Shown: positions 35,024 to 47,655 of the stretch, piece after piece
Numbering within the stretch: the first letter of the stretch is position 1
How the letters are laid out: each line of letters opens with the position of its first letter
Assembly: GCA_036365515.1 (NCBI GenBank)
Contig: CM070873.1
Span: forward strand, 48,170,011 to 48,234,010
Source of the DNA: Torymus aiolomorphi
Taxonomy: Eukaryota > Arthropoda > Insecta > Hymenoptera > Torymidae
Direction of reading: 5' to 3'
DNA: 64,000 nt
Program-made: the position numbers and the translations under genes
The notes under the pieces: model-generated
What the model saw: the letters and a program-made list of their open reading frames with translations, nothing else
What the model was told of the DNA's origin: nothing
Databases searched by the model: none

Positions 35024-35398
35024 TTACTCATCATTAAGAAAATAAACAAAACAATAATTTTGAACTGACTTATGAAGGTGAATTAAAACTGCAACAGAGT
35101 GTTTGCATTTTCCCAAAATACCAGCTTTACAAGAGCACACACAATGAATGATATTTTCATCAGTACTTACATTTGAAGAGATCTTTACTCTTATTTCATG
35201 AGGAGATTCTTGTAAACCCGACGTTTTTAGGCACAGTACTATTATCTCTGCTGAGCAATCATTACTTCCTTTAGATAACCCACAAAATATTATATGATTA
35301 GCCTTATAAACTCTTTCGCCTTCCACATAAGGTCTTGTTCCATTGCCAATATATATGATAATATCAGACAAATCCATAAATGATTTTAAGACATTCAT
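35024..35398 (-). CDS. SWIM-type zinc-finger protein fragment, transposon-associated
   Basis: This 124-residue protein starts MNVLKSFMDLSDIIIYIGNG and ends with a SWIM motif, HCVCSCKAGILGKCKHSVAV, giving the CxCx(n)CxH spacing that binds zinc. In insect genomes this domain, with this N-terminus, often precedes a YqaJ-type exonuclease in multicopy, element-borne genes. No YqaJ domain follows here, so the protein is probably truncated. It lies in the right arm of the inverted repeat and points toward the left copy. Confidence 0.65.
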   Translation of the reverse strand: MNVLKSFMDLSDIIIYIGNGTRPYVEGERVYKANHIIFCGLSKGSNDCSAEIIVLCLKTSGLQESPHEIRVKISSNVSTDENIIHCVCSCKAGILGKCKHSVAVLIHLHKSVQNYCFVYFLNDE

Positions 35399-35530
35399 TG
35401 GATCACTACTTATTTTATTTTCTAATTATATAATCTTTGGTTCGTATACCGCTCATGCTAATCAGCTGTATTTATCCTTTAATAAGCAGTTCGAATTTTG
35501 GCCGCGAGCGGCGCTGACGCTGGTCTTAAC
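35207..35530. repeat. Right arm of the ~323-bp inverted repeat
   Basis: Reverse complement of 34502-34824 with modest divergence, beginning AGATTCTTGTAAACCC region and ending TGGTCTTAAC. Confidence 0.85.
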
Positions 35531-35921
35531 ATGGCGAATAATACTACTCAAGAAAGAAAAACCAAACCAATATTATTATGGAAGAGCAGGCAAATACTAC
35601 TTACGACAAAATATTTTTCAAGATGTATCTATATATTCTCAACATGAAAATTTTTCATATAAGATATAATTTTAGAAGAATATTAAAAATTTGTCTTCAT
35701 ATTTGACAGGGCAAATAGAGTAAGTCGATGTCAATGAAGAAAATGGCAGTTTCATTGCTTTCAATGAATCACACATAAAACAAACAACAACTAAGATGTT
35801 TATCTAGACAGTATTGGACTCAAAGTACGAAAGAAGTATTATGTTTTGAAGTAAGTTTTTCAAAATAAGAAAAGAAAATTGTGATTTTCATAGATCGTCT
35901 TATCTAGTTGGAAGTTATATT

Positions 35922-36262
35922 GATAATAAAAATGTTGTGATTATTAGAAAATGACATCTAATCAGTGTTTTGTGTAATAAATAAAATAAAATACCAGCAT
36001 GATGTGTTGCATGAAGTACATATATAATCAAATTTTATTGATAACAAATAAATAGTGATTAAAAAATGGCATGTAATCAGAGTTTGGTGTTAAATAAAAT
36101 AAAATACCGGTATGATGTGTTGCATGAAGTACACATATAATCAAATGTTATAGATAACAAATAACATAGTGATTAAAAAATGGCATCTAATCAGTGTTTT
36201 GCATAATATAAAAAAATAAAATACCGGAAAAATGTGTTGCATGAAGTGTTATATCAAATTTT
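35922..36262. repeat. ~116-bp tandem repeat, three units
   Basis: Units share GTGATTA, AAAATGGCATCTAATCAGTG, AAATAAAATACCGG and GATGTGTTGCATGAAGTAC; the last word recurs near 36002, 36115 and 36233. Confidence 0.85.
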
Positions 36263-37944
36263 AAAACTTCCTCTTAAAATGTGTTATGAGGCTCATAATC
36301 TTACTAATAAGTTTTTGCATAGAAGAAAATATTGCTGAGTGACATGTGATGTTATAAATATACAATATAATTTATAATGCCGATTTGAAATCTTTGTCTG
36401 AGCCTTGGTTTGAAAAGCATCTGTTATCTTCAAAAAACTTAGTCGATATCAGTGCTGTGCTGTTGTACATATTTATTTAAGTGCCAATAAAAAGATTATG
36501 TGTAATGAACATGGGAATACTGAAAAAAGTAAAAATGATATGTTATTATGAAATTTCAACGAATAAAAGTGCTCAGTTAATCTAATATATGATTTCTCAT
36601 GATGGGGGACGTCAAAATGTTTCAGAGTTCTTAGTAAATATCTTTCTAGACAAGATTCAGATAATAATTTCAAAAAGTTTTATCTATACAAGAATGTCAA
36701 GAAAGCTTTTATTCTCAGTGATTCTTAGTTCATAAACTGGTTGCATTTTTAATTTTACAAGATTATGTGTGTCAATGATGTGTTATTAATTTAAGTAGTT
36801 TCAATAATAATTTCAAGAACTTATATCTCTGCTATAAAGAAATATTGAGAAAGCTTTTTTTCTCACATTTTACAAGTCGTCTAGCAATGATGGTTTAGTA
36901 ATACAAGTGGTCTAATCTAATCTAATCTACTGAAATCTGTGAAAATCCACCCGGATTCAGCTGGATTTCCCATGTGACATGGATCCAACTGGGTTTCCTA
37001 GCTGGATATTTTTGACCGGGTTCTAGTGATAATTTCAAGAAATCCAAGTGTTGAGAATAATATAATTAATTATTGGCTCATGGTGAGGGGCGCCAAATTT
37101 TTCAGAGGAGCCATGTATTCTGTAAATATTACACTACATATATAAAATTTAAGAAAATAACAAATAGATACTTTGTGTGATTATTTCATTTTCAGATTCT
37201 CAGTCTTTGGTGAATATATTACGAAGTACAAATCAAGTAAACATTCCAGCTTTAATAAATAAAAAGAAATTTCCTATATGCTTTTTATGTTTTTATTTAA
37301 ACTATGTTTATTTTAAAAATACAATATATAAAGAAAAATTAAAAAATTTTAATATATAAAGAAAAATTAACAGATAAATTTATTGTTTTGCGTAAGCGTA
37401 ACAGTTTTGACTTTAAAAAATAAAATGTCAATTATATCATAGTGAGATTCAGACGATGGTTGATGATGATAGCTTTCTGGTAGAAGTAAAGGATCCATAA
37501 TGTTTTTATGTACAATAGTACATCTTTTGCTTCCTTTAAAAGTTGATTTAAATCTGTACACTAAGTGTTTTTTTGTATATATGAGTTAATATGGACTTAC
37601 TTTTTCTTTAGTATCGTTCCCTACTATTTTAAGTAGAAAGTTTCCAATAAAAGTTCAAGTACTAAAACTTTAATTCAACTGTCACTGCACACTTGTATTA
37701 GACTTTTAATAACTTTTGTAATCTACCATCATATCTTATACAATATATAAATGTTTACGTATCATCTATTTTGTATTTAAAGTAAAATAACTGTTTATTT
37801 ATGTAAAAAAATCTGCTAATGTTATAAATGAAAAATAATTGCGAAGCTACAAAAATAATTAATGATATTATCATATAGCAGTCTTATAGTAGAACTAATT
37901 TAAGGCTTTAATAATCAATTTCTCGTACCAAAAAATGAAAATAC
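36263..37944. other. AT-rich stretch, no supported gene
   Basis: A possible acceptor TTTCATTTTCAG ends near 37194 and opens a frame beginning DSQSLVNILRSTNQVN that reaches a stop near 37359. Without a donor or a recognisable family it is not called. Words such as GAAAATCCACC near 36940 recall the motif-rich DNA at 54.6-55.2 kb. Confidence 0.35.
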
Positions 37945-38923
37945 TGTAACACTCTGCCGGAGATCAGGACAGAGGTTCGCGGGTAATTAACTGGAATAAA
38001 TACTCGTAACAGAAAGCTAACTGAATATTTATTAATTGAAATTAAATCTAATAACTACATCTATACGGGTGCCAGATGCATGCGTCACTCGCACCAAACT
38101 AATTTCCGCGGACTAGCTCTGCCGGGAGCAGAAACCCTCACTCTAAGCTACAGCTCCAGCGCGGGCTGCAGCTGGCGCGATTTCGGAGTCTCGTACTCTC
38201 GACGCGGACGCGCACACACACTTCGTTACGGGAAACCGGGTACGGGGAATAGATCGGGGACAAACCTCGACCAGGAGTCTCTGCTGCTGCAGGCTGCTCT
38301 CTCTCTCTCTCGCTTGCTCGCTCATCAGACGCACGACGTCGACTGCCGTTGCAGCTCTCTTGATCACTGTCGGCAACGACGACGCTCAGCGGTGGCACTG
38401 ATGGACGCGAGGGTTTCGTATCGCGAAACACGTTTTTGCGGCACGCGACACGACGGTAGGCAACGGAATGGGTGTGCCGGCCGGAGACTCTTGTGCTCCT
38501 CCCTCGCTCCCTCAGTTCCTCAACTGGCCGTCGTCTTCACCGCGGCGTGCGAGCGAGCGGCCCTGCCCACTGCCGATGCTCGCGCGCGCGACTGCCGACG
38601 GTCGAGAACTGCCGCTGCCCGTCTCTCTCTCTATCTGTGGCGTCGTCTGCTGCTGTCAACGGCATGGGAGAGCAAGGCTCGCTTCGCTCCAGCTCCAGAT
38701 CGTTCCTGCTGTAGGTGCTGCTGGTCGCCTCTAACTCCTGGCCGACGGGGCGTGGGAGGGGAGTGTGGTACAGGCGTGCACTAAAGGACTCGGAATAGCG
38801 GGAGGTCAGTGCGCACGTAGAGGTGTGCGTGTATACAACATCGCGCGTCGAACGTTGCTCGCCGCAGCCGCCGTATTTCCCCAAATGCGCGTGATTCCCT
38901 CCCAGGCAATCTGCCACGTTACA
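37945..38923. repeat. Solo LTR, 979 bp
   Basis: It starts TGTAACACTCTGCCGG and ends CTGCCACGTTACA, flanked by ATAC at 37941-37944 and 38924-38927. TG...CA ends with a 4-bp duplication fit a Gypsy-type LTR left by recombination. The interior is GC-rich with several open frames on both strands that are compositional artefacts. Confidence 0.75.
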
Positions 38924-39884
38924 ATACTTATAATATGCTCTGAAAAATTATAAAAATATGAACTAAAAGCTTCGATTTAAGATCTAATTTGTTCAAAATA
39001 ATATCGATCCCGTTAGTATTTATGTAATTTGTCTTCTTAACAATAATCATTGAAAGTATAAAATAAGGTATGTATGGCCGAATCCATCTCAAATCAGGTG
39101 GCCCGCGTATGCCTATGTCGCCGATTATTTTGGGATAAAAGTATTAATGTTCTCCAAAAATTATTTAACCCGTATATTTTTATTTTTTTGTTACAACAAA
39201 ATTTCATGCGTTCAGCAATGTCGCAAAATTCCGAGAAAATCCTTACATAGAAATAAATTTTTTCAATGTCATTTTCAAACAGCTATTGCTTCACCAGTTT
39301 TTTAAGCTTTTTAGCGTGCAACACATAATTCCACTCAGGTTTGAGCCCTCTTTTATGGTCTGTATGTTATTTAAAAAAAAAATAGAAAATACCCGAGTTA
39401 TGCACTTTTTACTGAAAAATGCCGTTTTTAGAAAAATGCGTTTTTCTGGAAAAAGCCTATTTTTTTTCTCAATTTTCTTTTATCATGATAGAGGACGTAA
39501 ATAGCTATCTAGGCGTGTTTGTGAAATTCACGGGTTTTCCGCTGGGATAGCGATCACTAATGAGATAACACACAAACAAATTTTTCACGCATAGCGCTTA
39601 TATATAGTGATATAAGAATGACATAACAGTTAATATAAAGATGTTTATCTTTATGCGTATATAAGTAATATACAGGTATGCTCATATGTATGTATTTTTT
39701 TTATTTATGTCTTTTAGATTTTTTATTTTTATAACTACCTTTGTTTTTCGGCTTCGTTATTCTTACTTCAGTAAGGGTATGATCAGAGGTCATTGCTGTC
39801 AAACAATGTACTTTATCATTGGCCTTTTCGTTAATCCATAAATGAGTTTTTCAAATTCCAGGATACTTAGGAGTAGCAAGCCCA

Positions 39885-40223
39885 TCAACATTTTTTTAGT
39901 TTTCTAAACTCTTCTACGTCAACGTCTTGTAAATATATTATTTTAATTGCATCTGTATATTTTTGAACGTGCTCTACAAAATCGTTGGCATTATGAATGG
40001 ATTTTTCATGGGGCTCTCGAAGACTATGCGAAGTAGCATAATGCTTTATAAGTACACCCACACCATCTACAGCTCCTTTACCATGCTTAGTACCAGAGAA
40101 CAACCATTTTATATCAAATTGTGCTCGTTTTAATTCATATAATTGAAAGCGATTTTTAAAGTGGCTAGCGGCACCGTCTGATATAATGTTAATTTTCAAT
40201 CTCTTATCAAGGGGATTCGACAC
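39885..40223 (-). pseudogene. Transposase C-terminal fragment, inverted copy
   Basis: The frame shows KINIISDGAASHFKNRFQLY, FSGTKHGKGAVDGVGVLIKH and LREPHEKSIHNANDFVEHV, a pattern seen in multicopy insect transposon proteins with an S-D-G acidic position followed by HGKGAVDG. The superfamily is not assigned. It mirrors the plus-strand fragments at 40237-40429 and 42708-42994. Confidence 0.65.
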
Positions 40224-40236
40224 AAAGCTTCGCAGT

Positions 40237-40429
40237 CACTAGTGATGACCGAAAACATGATTCAGCGTATGCTTTGCTAGCAGTAAAAGCAATTATAACC
40301 AACTTGAAAGCCAATGGTTGTGATTCAATAAAAAAAATTACCATTGTATCAGACAGCGCCACTAGCCACTTTAAAAATCGCTTTCAATTATGTCAATTGA
40401 AACGAGGACAATTTGATATAAAATGCTAC
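40237..40429 (+). pseudogene. Transposase fragment, part 1 (upstream of inner element)
   Basis: Read on the plus strand, it contains SDDRKHDSAYALLAVKAIIT and ITIVSDSATSHFKNRFQLCQ. The fragment stops at the inner foldback and continues at 42708 with GYGKGAVDGVGGLIKHYATL, so the two were one frame region before the insertion. Confidence 0.6.
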
Positions 40430-42707
40430 TTAGTCTAGGAGCAGGGTATGTTTTGCATGGCCATGAGATCACCAAAGCGATTCTTATATATTTTTGCTTG
40501 CTGAACACGATTTTCGAGGGTGGAATGTCCAAAAGTGTACAGATAATTTGTTATTAACAATTTAATTGTTTAAATGACTGTAAAAAAATAACTAATTAAG
40601 CTATCGAGTTCCAACAAAGACAAAAATGTTCCGAATAATATAAGGAGTAATCTCCAATTTGAATTTGTCGAAAATATGAATCAAAACCGAAGATATTGCA
40701 AAATTATTGCAAAAAGAGGCCTATTTTACGCGCATACGCGCTATGCGCGCAGTATTTCGGCCATAGCTTCGGTTCTTTTTGAAATTTTTAACTATATGCA
40801 GTCTCATTTTAAAGAAGAAACTTTGTTCTAATACGTGATGCGAAAATAGTGGCTTCAAATTTGCGAGCATTAATGCTAGACCGGTATAAAGCGTATAATT
40901 GTGCCGTGAATACTTAATTTTTTTTTAAACGCTCGTTTCGTTAGTTTACAACATTAAATATTAGCAAAAAACGTCTGGACTTTACTTTGCAAGGCCGGCC
41001 TCGTTCCCTGAGCTACAATAAACTTTAATATTTTAATTTATTTTAAACAAAAATAGCAATTGAAATACCGCGAAATATCGTGACCCTTGGCATAGTGCAC
41101 GATCGAGAGACGTTTACATGATCGATAAAGATCTAGTAACGTACACGCTTGGGTGCACCGTTTTTTCTTATCCCTGGTAAGAATTTAATAGAAAACCAAC
41201 CTTTCTTGGCAAAAATCATTCAAGTTACGAAATTTGTATGTAAATGGCACGTAAATCGCTCCGACTTTCGGGTGTATATTGTACGGGACTTTTTCAGGTT
41301 CATTTTATTAGATAAATATATCGTCTACTTTTTAGTTTTAATTTTCACTATATGTATTTTTACAAGTGTTCTTCTTTTTACAAATACAAAATGAACAACA
41401 AGGTATTGCTGATGATATATAAACACACGATTTTGTCGAACATATTTTACACGTGCAGTTGTAAATAAGTTCATCGGCACGCGGCAAAAGAATTTGTATC
41501 TGTAAAGGTAACAGCATATCGTCTTCTTCTTTCCAGCCATATTTTATCGGGTTCAGCAGATACAATTTTTTATCTAAGCAGTGTTAAACTTGTGTTAAAC
41601 ATGTAAAAACTTGAAAATCAGGGGATCTGCGCTGCACCTGCGCTCACAGTTTAGCGCCAAATTCAAAATATGAAAGTTACAGTAAGTGATTCTTTCTAAT
41701 GAAAAGATTTAAAAAAAAATGTAACTTACAAAATTTAACTATTTCTTATGATAATTAAGTACTATTAGTTTATTAGGGATAAACTTGCATTTACCTTTAA
41801 AACTAAATAGATACTGTTGGATACAGTAATATGAGAAAGTCCCGTACAATATACACCCGAAAGTCGGAGCGATTTACGTGCCATTTACATACAAATTTCG
41901 TAACTTGAATGATTTTTGCCAAGGAAGGTAGGTTTTTTATTAAATTTTTACCAGGGATAAGAAAAAACGGTGCCCCCAAGCGTGTACGTTACTAGATCTT
42001 TATTGATCATGAAAACATCTCTCGATCGTGCACTATGCGCAAGGGTCACGATATTTCGCGGTATTTCAATTGCCATTTTTGTTTAAAATAAATTAAAATA
42101 TTAAAGTTTATTGGAGCTCAAGAAACGGGGCTGGCCTTGCAAAGTAAAATCCAGACGTTTTTTGCTAATATTTAATGTTGTAAACTAACGAAACGAGCGT
42201 TAAAAAATATTAAGTATTCACGGCACAATTATACGCTTTATACCGGTCTAGCATTAATGCTCGCAAATTTGAAGCAACTATTTTCGCATCACATATTAGA
42301 ACAAAGCTTCTTCTTTAAAATGAGACTGCATATAGTTAAAAATTTCAAAAAGAACCGAAGCTATGGCCGAAATACTGCGCGCATAGCGCGTATGCGCGTA
42401 AAATGGCCCTCTTTTTGCAATAATTTTGCAATATCTTCGGTTTTGATTCATATTTTCGACAAATTCAAATTGGAGATTACTCCTTATACTATTCGGAACA
42501 TTTTTGTCTTTGTTGGAACTCGATAGCTTAATTAGTTATTTTTTTAAAGTCATTTAAACAATTAAATTGTTAATAACAAATTACCTGTACACTTTTGGAC
42601 ATTCCACCCTCGAAAATGGTGTTCAGCAAGCAAAAATATATAAGAATCGCTTTGGTGATCTCATGGCCATGCAAGTCCGACGAAAACGTACCCTGCTCCT
42701 AGACTAA
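40430..42707. mobile_element. Inner foldback element with ~870-bp arms
   Basis: The left end TTAGTCTAGGAGCAGGGTA is inverted at the right end TACCCTGCTCCTAGACTAA. The arms 40430-41299 and 41836-42707 pair with moderate divergence around a 536-bp spacer. TGCTAC lies at 40424-40429 and, one base displaced, at 42709-42714, an approximate target duplication. The spacer holds a cysteine-rich minus-strand frame. Confidence 0.8.
41338..41565 (-). CDS. Cysteine-rich (CXC-like) peptide in the foldback spacer
   Basis: A 75-residue frame with NCTCKICSTKSCVYISSAIP, CCSFCICKKKNTCKN: about ten cysteines in a spacing that recalls CXC/tesmin-type zinc-binding motifs found at the C-terminus of some insect transposon proteins. 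No partner domain is visible, so it is probably the remnant of a longer element-encoded protein. Confidence 0.4.
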   Translation of the reverse strand: MYLLNPIKYGWKEEDDMLLPLQIQILLPRADELIYNCTCKICSTKSCVYISSAIPCCSFCICKKKNTCKNTYSEN

Positions 42708-42994
42708 CTGCTACTGGGTACGGTAAAGGAGCTGTAGATGGTGTGGGTGGACTTATAAAGCATTATGCTACTTTGCATAATCTTCGAGAGCCCCATGAAA
42801 AATTCATTCAAAATAGCAACGATTTTGTAGAGCACGTTAAAAAATATAGAGATTTATGGATTAAAGAAACGTGCAATGATAAAGTACATTGTTTGACAGC
42901 AAAGGCCGCTGATCGTTCCCTTACTGAAGTAAGAACAATGAAGCCGAAAAACAAAGGTAGTTATAAAAATAAAACATCTAAAAGACATAAATAG
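42708..42994 (+). pseudogene. Transposase fragment, part 2 (downstream of inner element)
   Basis: Contains GKGAVDGVGGLIKHYATLHN and LREPHEKFIQNSNDFVEHVK, matching the minus-strand fragment at 39885-40223, and then a basic tail (MKPKNKGSYKNKTSKRHK) before the stop. Confidence 0.65.
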
Positions 42995-43998
42995 AAAAAA
43001 AAAATACATACATATGTGCATTCCTGTATATCACGCACAAAGATAAACATCTTTATATTAACTGTTATATCATTATTATATTACTATATATAAGCGCTAA
43101 GCGTGAAAAATTTGTTTGTGTGTTATCTCATTAGTGATCGCTATCCCAGCAGAAAACCCGTGAATCTCACAAACACGCCTAGATAGCTGTTTATATCCTC
43201 TATCATGAGAAAAGAAAATTGAGAAAAAAAATAGGCTTTTTCGAGAAAAACGCATTTTTTTAAAAACTGCATTTTTCAGTAAAAAGTGCATAACTCGGGT
43301 ATATTTTATTTTTTTTTTTTTGAAAAATAACATACAGACCATGAAAGAGGGCTCAAACCTGAGTGGAATTATGTGTTGCACGCTATAAAGCTTAAAAAAC
43401 TGGTGAAGCAGTAGCTGTTTGAAAATTACATTGAAAAAATTTATTTCTAAGTAAGGATTTTCTCGGAATTTTGCGACATTGCTGAACGCATGAAATTTTG
43501 TTGCAACAAAAAAATAAAAATATAAGGGTTAAATAATTTTTGGAGAACATTAATACTTTTATCCCAAAATGATCGGTGACATAGGCATACGCGGGCCACC
43601 TGATTTAAGATGGATTCGGCCGTATATAAGTTTTTCCTACAAACTGAAAACATAAAGAGAATGATAGTTTCATATGACTTTACAATAATTAATAGTATTG
43701 TTAAATTATCATCATACCTAGGAATATACGTATTTGATTATACTATTTCAAAAAATTTTACTATTGAAATCATTTTATCGAGCTCCTTAAAGGAACATTT
43801 AAATTTAAAACTTTTATGAATAACAATACTATCTTTTACTAATGATATTACAAATATATTATACTAAATCCTCATAATGTTATCACTCTGTGCAATTATT
43901 ATTTTCTCTTAAGAAGTTGTAAAATATATTTAAAAAACATTTTACAAAAAAGTTTAAACTAAGACAAGTATTAGTCTCTTCCGCCCTCCCGCCTTTTA

Positions 43999-44358
<360 letters not shown>

Positions 44359-44399
44359 GCCCTTCTCTCTCCCTATCACTCAACATCCGTGAAATTGAG

Positions 44400-44776
44400 T
44401 ACCAAAAACTTTAATGAGAGCTTAAATATATTTTTAAAACAATCAACACGCTTTTTAAAAGCTATTTTTTAAGTACCTTAAATTCTAACAACACAATTTG
44501 TCTAGTCCTTTTATTTCCTTTAGTCTCATCTATTCAATAAGGACTCTCTACAAATGGTAATAATTTTTTTCATGACTGTATAAACTCTCTTCCTCCTTCT
44601 CTTTCCCACCTCACTCTCTCTCCCTCCCTCTCTCTCAACATCCGTCAACATGAGTACCACAAACTTTAATGACAGCTTGAATATTTTTTTAAAACAATCA
44701 ACACGGTTTGTAAAAGCTAATTTTTTAAGTACGTTCTATAACAACATAATTTGTCTAGTCCTTTTAATTCTTCTAC
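44400..44776. repeat. Diverged tandem copies leading into a palindrome
   Basis: The block TCTATTCAATAAG...ACAAATGGTAATAATTTTTTTC occurs at about 44529, 44783 and 44965, and CAACATCCGTNAA near 44380 and 44637. Confidence 0.7.
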
Positions 44777-46927
44777 TCTCTTCTATTCAATAAGCATCCT
44801 TTACAAATGGTAATCATTTTTTTCATGACTGTACAAATAATAATATTGCTAATATAAAACTTTCTACGAAAGTATAAAATAAGACAAGTATAGACGTTTT
44901 TTCTGGATAATCTATAAAAAACAACACACTTGTCTAGTTCTTTTATTTCTTCGAATCTCATCTATTCAATAAGCACTCTCTACAAATGGTAATAATTTTT
45001 TTCATGACTGTACAAATAATCTATAAAATAATAATATTTATGATTTTGTAAAAGAAAACAAATAAATACGAATGAAAAGGTCTTTTAATTCTTTGAGTCA
45101 TTGTATGCTGGACAAATTATATGTAAGTACATTCAAATTGTTCACTGCAAATCAAACAAACGAAAGTTGTGAAATCAATTATCGATAGTCAAGTAATGCA
45201 AACAACTCTCGGAGACTACTGTACGACTGTTCTCAGAAATGTATTCACATTTGTTCATCTTTCTGAGCTATACTAGTTAAACACAAGAAAGTACTGAAAT
45301 CAATTTATTTTAGTCAAGTACCGGCCATACGTTAACTTGACTGACATAATAGAACTTTTCGTATCTCGCGTGTAAAATTACATTTTACGCCCGCATTGTA
45401 ACTTCAAAATTATTCAGCCAGCAGCATAAAATACTACTTAACGCCCAATAGCCCACATACTCTTACAAAACTTTATAGAACCTACGCACTTAACGCCCGT
45501 GTGGGCGAAAATTATTTTAATTATATAGGTATAATGCCTTTTCTTTATTTCAAAAATTCATAAGAATTTTTTCAGATATAAACAAAAAGTCAAAGCCTAT
45601 ATAAAAAAATTACATAGTTACCAACACATCACTATTTTTCATTATTCTTTCTCAATTTTGAACTTTCTATAATATTACGCACCTTGGGAGGAAAAGAGAA
45701 GTCTAGAGCTGCTCTAGCAGGGGTGGTCCTCCGATCTCCCATACATACTTGGCGGGCCCGACGATATGTCATCTACAATTTTATATATTATGGGATTACA
45801 TATGAGATCTCATATGATACTTTCAGGAGGGTTTGCACTTTCTATTTATTTAAAAACAGAGTGATAGATTCACGGATCAGTAGTTAATATGTAGAAGCAA
45901 CCCATTTATACATTTTATCTGATCTTTAAACATATGAATATTTATATGAAAATTACCATGTCTTACACTTTGAAACTGCAAATCGTCGGGCCCGCAAAGT
46001 ATGTATGGGAGATCGGAGGACCACCCCTGCTAGAGCAGCTCTAGACTTCTCTTTTCCTCCCAAGGTGCGTAATATTATAGAAAGTACAAAATTGAGAAAG
46101 AATAGTGAAAAATAGTGATGTGTTGGTAACTATGTAATATTTTTATACAGGCTTTGACTTTTCGTAAATATCTGAAAAAATTCTTATGAATTTTAGAAAT
46201 AAAGAGAAGGCATTATAGTTATATAATTAAAATAATTTTCGCTCACACGGGCGTAAAGTGTGTAGGTTCTATAAAGTTTTGTAAGAGTACGCTGGTTGAA
46301 TAATTTTGAAGTTACAACGTGGGCGTAAAATGTATTGTAATTTTACACGCCAGATACGAAAAGTTCTATTATGTCAGTCACGTTAACTTATGGCCGGTAC
46401 TTGACTACAATAAATTGATTTCAGTACTTTTTTGTATTTAATTTGTATAGCTCAGAAAGATGAACAATTTTGAATACATTTCTGAGAACAGTCATACAGT
46501 AGTTTCGATCGACAGTAGTATCGATAATAGATTTCACAACTTTCGTTTGTTTGGTTTGCAGTGAACAAGTTCAATGCACTTACATATAATTTGTCCAGCA
46601 TACAATGACTCAAAGAATTAAAACACTTTTTCGTTCGTATTTATTTGATTTCTTTTACAAAATCATAAATATTATTATTTTATAGATTATTTTTACAGTC
46701 ATGAAAAAAATTATTACCATTTGTAGAGAGTGCTTATTGAATGGATGAGATTCGAAGAAATAAAAGGACTATACAAATTGTGTTATTCTTTATAGAATAT
46801 CCAGAAAAAAAGTCTATACTTGCCTTATTTTATACCTTCGTAGAAAGTTTTATATTAGCTATATTATTATTTGTACAGTCATGAAAAAAATTATTACCAT
46901 TTTTAAAGAGTGCTTATTGAATAGAAT
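44777..46927. repeat. Palindrome with ~0.95-kb arms and 218-bp spacer
   Basis: The left arm 44777-45764 pairs with 45983-46927. Inner arm ends are GCGGGCCCGACGA and TCGTCGGGCCCGC. A conserved block GATCTCCCATACATACTT lies in both arms. The arms differ by scattered substitutions and small indels, roughly one in ten positions by eye. No gene is supported, so it is probably a foldback transposon. Confidence 0.85.
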
Positions 46928-47510
46928 AAGTTATACGAACATCAGTGAGCGTTTAGTCTACAGTTTTCGTTAAACTGTGTAAAATTTAACTTTATATTTT
47001 TGTATTAATCGGAAGTAATGAAACGGTATTTTTCCTTATGTTATTCAAAAGCATTTTACTTAACACAAAAATTTCTAATACAAAAGTTGTTGATAACATT
47101 GAAATAAAACTTTTTTTCTATTCAACATTTGCATAAATAAAAATAAAAACTATTATTATAATTCAAATAGGAATAATGAAAACAATGTTTTTAATTTTAA
47201 ATATAATTTCAATCATAGTACTTATATATTTAATATTCCTATGTATACTTTAATCATATCAATTAATAATACTTAATTAATTTATATGAATCATAGACTA
47301 TTTGAAAAGTTTTCTGCAGATATCTATATTTGTAGAATTATAAGGCAAACTTTCTACAAAAAAATAATAAATATGTAATAGTAAATGCATAATTTCAATT
47401 TAAATTATTCTACTGAGATGTATTTATGTGTATTCTAATGATAATAACGATGAAAATAAGTATTACAATTAATACAGTAATAAAATTATAAGATTTTTCT
47501 GAGCATTGCG
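46928..47510. other. AT-rich stretch without recognised features
   Basis: No open frame of note, repeat or signal was recognised. Confidence 0.4.
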
Positions 47511-47655
47511 GTCGTGCGCATTATGTAAAAACGAAGTTTTTACATAGGGAGGGGGCGGACGACGAGCGAAGCGAGGAACAGGTGTGTGTGGGGCGCAGGG
47601 TGTTGGCGTGTCGAGCGCAGCGAGACACGCAGGGGGGGCTCGGTCCCCCTAGTTT
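47511..47655. repeat. GC-rich block of stacked hairpins
   Basis: GTAAAAACGAAGTTTTTAC, GACGAGCGAAGCGAGG and CGTGTCGAGCGCAGCGAGACACG form successive short stems, and GGGGGGCTCGGTCCCCC another, within 145 bases set in AT-rich DNA. Right after it begins the inverted dispersed repeat. Confidence 0.7.

Larger units (their letters stand above)
39076..43621 (+). mobile_element. 4.5-kb foldback DNA transposon with a second foldback inside
   Basis: The ends GGCCGAATCCATCT and AGATGGATTCGGCC are inverted, and GTAT flanks both (39072-39075, 43622-43625). The arms pair over at least 39076-39730 with 42990-43621. An inverted partial copy of the transposase (39885-40223, minus strand) extends the left arm further to match 42720-42990. 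The plus-strand transposase remnant is split by the inner element at 40430-42707. Confidence 0.8.

Noticed and set aside
37177..37359. Terminal exon after a TTTTCAG acceptor
   Set aside because: No donor partner, no family resemblance and AT-rich drift at the end; left as a remark only.
38080..38953. Several overlapping open frames on both strands
   Set aside because: They overlap one another in a GC-rich solo LTR with a clear target duplication; none shows a domain.
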